Of a stretch of DNA of 64,000 bases, positions 60,226 through 64,000 are shown in pieces. The stretch comes from an uncultured Prevotellaceae bacterium (GTDB lineage Bacteria; Bacteroidota; Bacteroidia; Bacteroidales; Bacteroidaceae), in the NCBI GenBank assembly GCA_902786665.1, contig CADADN010000004.1, forward strand, positions 34,183 to 98,182. Direction: 5' to 3'. The translations under genes and the position numbers were made by a program. The notes under the pieces were generated by a model, which was not told the DNA's origin, made no database searches, and saw only the letters and a program-made list of their open reading frames with translations. Numbering within the stretch: position 1 is the first letter of the stretch; each line of letters starts with the position of its first letter.

Positions 60226-60605
60226 AGAAAAAAAGAATAGTGGGATTCTCCGAAAAGGATTCGCGTCAGTCTTCTGGGCATGTGTCGTCTAATGCCTAAT
60301 GGCCGTAACTCGACGTAAAACAACCTGCGGCCCGTCCCGAAGTAGGAACAAAGATACCCCGCAACAACGAAGGTGCCGATACCGCCACCACGATAAAGGC
60401 ACCTTCATTTCAAAACTTTCGGACCACCAAATGAGGGCAGAGAGTTCCCGAAAAGGCTAAGAGTGGCACTGTGGCAGAGGTAAGCGCACATACTCCCATA
60501 AGAACCTCGTAAAACAAAGTGTTGGGATGCTCCTGAGTAGGTAAATATCAAAGCCCGCCGCAACAAAGGGCGCGACTTCGCAAGAAGCCGAGCCCATATT
60601 TTTTC
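60226..60605 (+). ncRNA. candidate structured RNA of about 380 nt
   Basis: No open frame. Ends in an intrinsic-terminator-like hairpin: GGGC (60568) with GCCC (60592), inner CTTC-GCAA-GAAG, then TATTTTTT. Internal pairs include GAAGGTGCC with GGCACCTTC (about 60370-60408), GGCCG with CGGCC and TTTCGG with CCGAAA. Length and several nested helices suggest a large structured RNA rather than a simple leader. It is not a recognisable RNase P, tmRNA or 6S by eye. Confidence 0.55.
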
Positions 60606-61098
60606 ACAATCCGTGCTCATAGTCCACGTCTATCCACTCCAGACACGGGAACACCTCCTTGATGTTCTCCTTGGTGATGGGAATGACATCTTCCGAGTTA
60701 TCCATATACACCACCGTCACCTTCTGAGGAAAAGGCTGCACCCTCTGTCGGCTCCAAAAAGCACCAGACACCCAAGGCTTCTCTGTCTTCCCTGGCTGCA
60801 TTGGGCCTGTGAGTGACTGCCTCCTGTATTTCGTGTGCTTCACATTGGCGTTTACGCCACCCACAATGTCGCTACTCACCGCTTCGTTGATGTCGTTCAC
60901 CCCCGAATAGTCAATGATGATTTTCTTGATGACCCTCCCGGATGTATTCTTGATTTTCATATCAAGCCCTTTCCTCGTCGGTGCCATACCCATTGGACTG
61001 TCCTTCGTAAACTTGAACTTATAAAACACCACTTGCGCATTAGATGGCACTACAAGCACTGAAAGCATCAATGCAATAATCAAAGCAACTCTTTTCAT
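60604..61098 (-). CDS. secreted protein with signal peptide, 164 aa
   Basis: N-terminal signal peptide (KRVALIIALMLSVLVVPSNA, cleavage after SNA) and a beta-rich mature part (YKFKFTKDSPMGM, VTVVYMDNSEDV). Periplasmic or exported. Leader holds ATTATGATTAACAAT tandem units. Unknown function; could be a lysogenic-conversion or superinfection factor. Confidence 0.6.
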   Translation of the reverse strand: MKRVALIIALMLSVLVVPSNAQVVFYKFKFTKDSPMGMAPTRKGLDMKIKNTSGRVIKKIIIDYSGVNDINEAVSSDIVGGVNANVKHTKYRRQSLTGPMQPGKTEKPWVSGAFWSRQRVQPFPQKVTVVYMDNSEDVIPITKENIKEVFPCLEWIDVDYEHGL

Positions 61099-61109
61099 AC
61101 CTAGTTGTA

Positions 61110-61200
61110 TTTATGTTCAACAATATTATGATTAACAATATTATGATTAACAATATCATGTTCAACTATATTATGTTCAACTATATTATGTTCAACTATC
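61110..61200 (-). repeat. ATTATGATTAACAAT tandem-repeat leader
   Basis: Five to six 14-15-base units (TTCAACAATATTATGA) upstream of the leftward gene at 61098. Confidence 0.7.
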
Positions 61201-61236
61201 GTTTTTCAAAAACATCATCACGGTAATTCCACGCCG

Positions 61237-61270
61237 CGAAGATAACAAATTCCATCCACTTTACGGTTGT
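61237..61270 (-). promoter_or_regulatory. promoter with ACAACC box (leftward)
   Basis: TATCTTCG on the minus strand (61244-61237) and ACAACC starting 26 bases upstream (61270). The segment is nearly identical to that at 59841-59874. Confidence 0.65.
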
Positions 61271-61512
61271 TTTGCGGTAATTATTCTCCATCTTGAACCA
61301 TTTTGCTGGATTTTGTTTTGATTTTGTCGGATTTCTTCGCGATGCGCACTCTATTTCTTTCGCCGACAGGCGACTCTAAACGCTTTTGTCGCCCCGAAAT
61401 TTTATGCAAAATCTTTGCATTTGCGGCTTTTTTGCGCCTTTCCCGATGAAAACTCACCACCCGACAGAAAAACCGTAAAATTCTGACTATCAAAGCGGAT
61501 GCCCGTATTTCA

Positions 61513-61983
61513 ATGCCCCAAAATGCAAAAATGCACTTTCTACGCGCATTCGAGACCTGCCGCCACACTGGGCGCGTCTGCCCCTCCCCTGCGCCCCTGC
61601 GCCGGGGTGATATGCGGACGGCCCAGGGCTGCCCGCCGAGCTGTAAAACGTTGATTTCAACGCTTTTGCGCCTAAAATGTTACATTTGCAAAAGGTTTCC
61701 GGATGGATGTTACTTGGCAAAAAGTTTTGAGGATCGGCCGCCCGCCGCGCCGCCGCTTTATAATAATGTATTGAGGGCCGCCGCCGCTGACATCGACGCC
61801 ACCGACGAAAGCGCCCCGGCCGACTGTCAGGAAGACGGCACCCGCCGCCCTGCCGCTGTTGAGAGCGACACCGGCAACGCCATCGACGCCCACAACAACA
61901 GCAAAAACGCAATAAACAACAACTTTTTGTCAAGAAACCCGAAAACTTTGCACTTTTTTGAAAAAAAGTTGCGAAAAAATTAG
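61513..61983 (+). CDS. doubtful Ala/Asp/Ser-rich frame
   Basis: An open frame whose second half (AAADIDATDESAPADC, VESDTGNAIDAHNN) has the same composition and GCC/GAC codon use as the tail of the next gene, suggesting it may be coding or a decayed copy of that tail. Its first half looks random. The region 61281-61512 holds nothing I can support. Confidence 0.25.
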   Translation: MPQNAKMHFLRAFETCRHTGRVCPSPAPLRRGDMRTAQGCPPSCKTLISTLLRLKCYICKRFPDGCYLAKSFEDRPPAAPPLYNNVLRAAAADIDATDESAPADCQEDGTRRPAAVESDTGNAIDAHNNSKNAINNNFLSRNPKTLHFFEKKLRKN

Positions 61984-62003
61984 GAAGGTAAATTTATTTT
62001 ATT

Positions 62004-62011
62004 TATCTTTG
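62004..62011 (+). promoter_or_regulatory. TATCTTTG box before clamp-like gene
   Basis: TATCTTTGCAGC 55 bases upstream of the start at 62066. A convincing -33 box is not seen. An AT-rich GCACTTTTTTG/AAAAAAAGTTGC hairpin (about 61950-61972) lies upstream and may end the previous transcript. Confidence 0.55.
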
Positions 62012-62065
62012 CAGCGCAAAACATTATTAATAACTGCCCGAAAACGAGCACAAAACAACAAAATT

Positions 62066-64000
62066 ATGAAAGCAACAGCCAACAACAACAACGAGAACCA
62101 AGTAATTTATAACAAAATTGCGAAGGTTGCCCGCCGCGCGTTCGAATTTATTGAGATCGAACCCGGCCAGTATTCCGCCAATCAAATTTTGGCCGCCCTC
62201 AAAAAATGCAAAGCACATTGGAACGACCGCGCCCCAGAATTTTACACATTAGAAGACGCCGAGACTGTTGCCGTCGGTTCTTTTTCCTGCCAATTTCTTA
62301 TAAAAGATGCTTTTCGCATTCTGGCGAAGGTCGCAACAGCTTGGAATATTCCAACAGCCGGGCGTGCCACATTTGAACGAGAGAAGGAAGACACCGCCAC
62401 CGTAGCCGCTTTCGACGTCCCCGCCGCCGCTGCTGCCATCTGTAAAGCCATCGACAAGAAGGACAGCCGCGAAAATATGCGATACATATATATGGATGTA
62501 AAACGCCGCGCCGCCGTAGCTTCTGACGGGCGCGTATTGACTGTTGCCGCCGTTCCATCCCTCAACACAACAGACACCGAACGCGCCGGCTTTATGATTC
62601 ATCCATCACTATTTAAGGCCGGGCGCGTCGCCATCGACGCAAACAACAAGGCCAGCAACGGCCACAAGGTAGCCGAATCGCCCGTATTGCGTTATCCTAA
62701 CTGGGCGGGCGTCTTCCCTACTGTTTATGACACCGACGCAATAACATTTGATAAGAAGGCCGCCGCCGCCCTCAAAAAAGCCGTTGCCGCCGCCACAACA
62801 CAAGCCGAGCAAATTTATAGTAATGGTGAAGTAATTCAAACCGTTGCAATTTACGGCGAAGCCAATACAAATAAAATCACCGTAAGAAGCCGCCAAAAAG
62901 AAAACATCCTTATTAATAATGAAAGGATTGAAAAAACCACATACAGCGATCACGATGTCACGACCGCCGACACCTTGCAACGCTCTTTTTGTTGGGTTCT
63001 AAATGGCATTCGTTTTGCTTCACTTCCAACTTTTGAAAAAATCTATCTTCCTGGCAACGGCCGCGCCGCCGTCGTCGTCGGAAAAAATGCCGTTTCGCTG
63101 CTAATGCCTGTTGAGATGTGCGAAGACTGGCAGAACCCAACAAACGCCAATTATAACAACTATACACGCCCCAATTACGCCCAGCCCGTCAACGTTATCG
63201 ACAATCTTCTAAATGTGCCCGCCGCCCCCGTTGCCATCGACGACACAACCGAAAGCGACACCGCCGCCGCTGTTGCCATCGACACCAACGAAAGCACAAC
63301 AGACACCGACACAACCACCGCCGCCGCTGCTGTCATGACAGAGGAAGAAAAACAAGAAGCGCGACGAGCACGCCGCCGCGAGCGCGACCGGGCACGCCGC
63401 GCCGCCCAAAAAGCCGCCCGCGCCGCCGCCAACGAAAGCGACACCAACGAAAGCGAAGCAACGCCCGCCCCTACTGCCATCGACACCAACGAAAGCGACA
63501 CCGCCGCCCCTGCTGCCATCCTGAACGATGGAAACGAAGGCACAACAGACACCGACACCAACGAAAGCGAAGCAACGCCCGCCCCTGCTGCTGTTGTTTC
63601 ATTCTGGCAATACGCCGCCCGCGCCGCTGCTGCTGTCGTTTTATTAATAGTGATCGTCGCCGGGCGTACCTTTGACACCGCCAACAACAGCGACACCGCC
63701 GCCGCTATTGGCAAATTTAAGGCCATCACGGCCACGAAAGCCGCGAAGGCGACAGACACCAACGCCACAACCATAAAAGCAACCCAGAACACCCAAAAAG
63801 CCGCCCAGGAAGCCACGAAAGCCGCGAAGGTGGCAGACACCAACGCCACAACCATAAAAGCCGCCCAGAACGCCCAAAAAGCCGCCCAGAACGAAAGCGA
63901 CACCGCCGCCCCTGCTGCCATCCTGAACGATGGAAGCGAAGACACAACAGACACCGCCGCCCCTGCTGCCATCGACACCAACGAAAGCGACACCGCCGCC
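62066..64000 (+). CDS. clamp-like protein with very long repetitive tail (partial)
   Basis: 645 codons from ATG 62066 without a stop before the window ends. The N-terminal 390 residues include AICKAIDKKDSRENMRYIYMDV and VASDGRVLTVA, similar to a sliding-clamp domain core (compare ATDGHRL). From residue 391 the chain is Ala/Asp/Thr/Ser-rich: units of NESDTAAPAAI and DTNATTIKA, with one hydrophobic helix (AAVVLLIVIVAG). The codon use is strongly GCC/GAC. Clamp assignment is weak. Confidence 0.6.
   Translation, partial: MKATANNNNENQVIYNKIAKVARRAFEFIEIEPGQYSANQILAALKKCKAHWNDRAPEFYTLEDAETVAVGSFSCQFLIKDAFRILAKVATAWNIPTAGRATFEREKEDTATVAAFDVPAAAAAICKAIDKKDSRENMRYIYMDVKRRAAVASDGRVLTVAAVPSLNTTDTERAGFMIHPSLFKAGRVAIDANNKASNGHKVAESPVLRYPNWAGVFPTVYDTDAITFDKKAAAALKKAVAAATTQAEQIYSNGEVIQTVAIYGEANTNKITVRSRQKENILINNERIEKTTYSDHDVTTADTLQRSFCWVLNGIRFASLPTFEKIYLPGNGRAAVVVGKNAVSLLMPVEMCEDWQNPTNANYNNYTRPNYAQPVNVIDNLLNVPAAPVAIDDTTESDTAAAVAIDTNESTTDTDTTTAAAAVMTEEEKQEARRARRRERDRARRAAQKAARAAANESDTNESEATPAPTAIDTNESDTAAPAAILNDGNEGTTDTDTNESEATPAPAAVVSFWQYAARAAAAVVLLIVIVAGRTFDTANNSDTAAAIGKFKAITATKAAKATDTNATTIKATQNTQKAAQEATKAAKVADTNATTIKAAQNAQKAAQNESDTAAPAAILNDGSEDTTDTAAPAAIDTNESDTAA

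Noticed and set aside
61281-61933. Leftward open frames in the GC-rich stretch before the clamp-like gene
   Set aside because: Composition is that of opposite-strand shadows of GCC/GAC-rich DNA; no start context or family signal.
1-64000. Diversity-generating retroelement or retron behind the variable inserts
   Set aside because: No reverse transcriptase motif (YxDD) or template/variable repeat pair was seen in any frame.
1-64000. Insertion sequence or transposon
   Set aside because: No transposase of a known IS family and no target-site duplication seen; the only recombinase is the serine recombinase at 5418.

Overview
The window reads as 64 kb of a tailed double-stranded DNA phage (or prophage) of a Bacteroidales host, probably Prevotella-like. 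Phage identity rests on a large terminase, major capsid protein, S49 head protease with scaffold, portal, 1,637-residue tape measure, tail fibres and a holin/amidase/spanin cassette. The host guess rests on TAnnTTTG -7 promoter boxes, weak Shine-Dalgarno signals, a C10 (streptopain-like) protease with a dockerin, a divergent InlB-type repeat on the capsid protein, and short pyrimidine-rich tandem repeats before many start codons. It is an inference; no host marker gene is present.

Layout. 1-17.4 kb: rightward, tightly packed early/accessory block (SPFH protein, two radical SAM enzymes, RNA ligase, serine recombinase, YopX, DUF3310, a Tad2-like anti-Thoeris candidate, two methyltransferases, three glycosyltransferase-type proteins, many small unknowns), closed by two strong terminators at 17.5 kb. 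17.7-25.6 kb: rightward head module (protease-scaffold, capsid, small structural proteins). 25.7-34.8 kb: leftward block with large terminase, probable small terminase, two adenine methylases and a PAPS-reductase-like enzyme, dense in G/C homopolymer runs. 35.1-43.7 kb: rightward fibre, host-interaction and lysis module (SGNH-esterase fibre, C10 protease, holin, amidase, candidate spanin). 43.9-44.4 kb: one leftward gene. 44.6-58.5 kb: rightward tail module (tape measure, portal, connector and baseplate-type proteins). 59.1-61.1 kb: small leftward membrane or secreted genes around two candidate noncoding RNAs. 62.1-64 kb: a clamp-like gene with a long low-complexity tail that runs off the window.

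Three things stand out. (1) Both divergent intergenic regions (34.8-35.1 and 44.4-44.6 kb) carry back-to-back promoters with the same architecture: GTACCAT, then TAnnTTTG (one copy ends in A), with exactly 20 bases between GTACCA and the -7 box in all four. This looks like a phage-specific late promoter class. (2) Runs of 6-12 G or C sit in or beside DNA-modification genes; two methyltransferases are out of frame by one base exactly at such runs and a PAPS-reductase-like gene is also shifted, suggesting phase variation. (3) From 17.5 to 58.6 kb several families of small hairpins recur both between genes and in frame inside genes, with compensatory stem changes between copies. A tRNA-like folded element (12.06-12.18 kb), a large nested inverted repeat (21.5-21.65 kb) and the two candidate RNAs at 60 kb are further unexplained structures.
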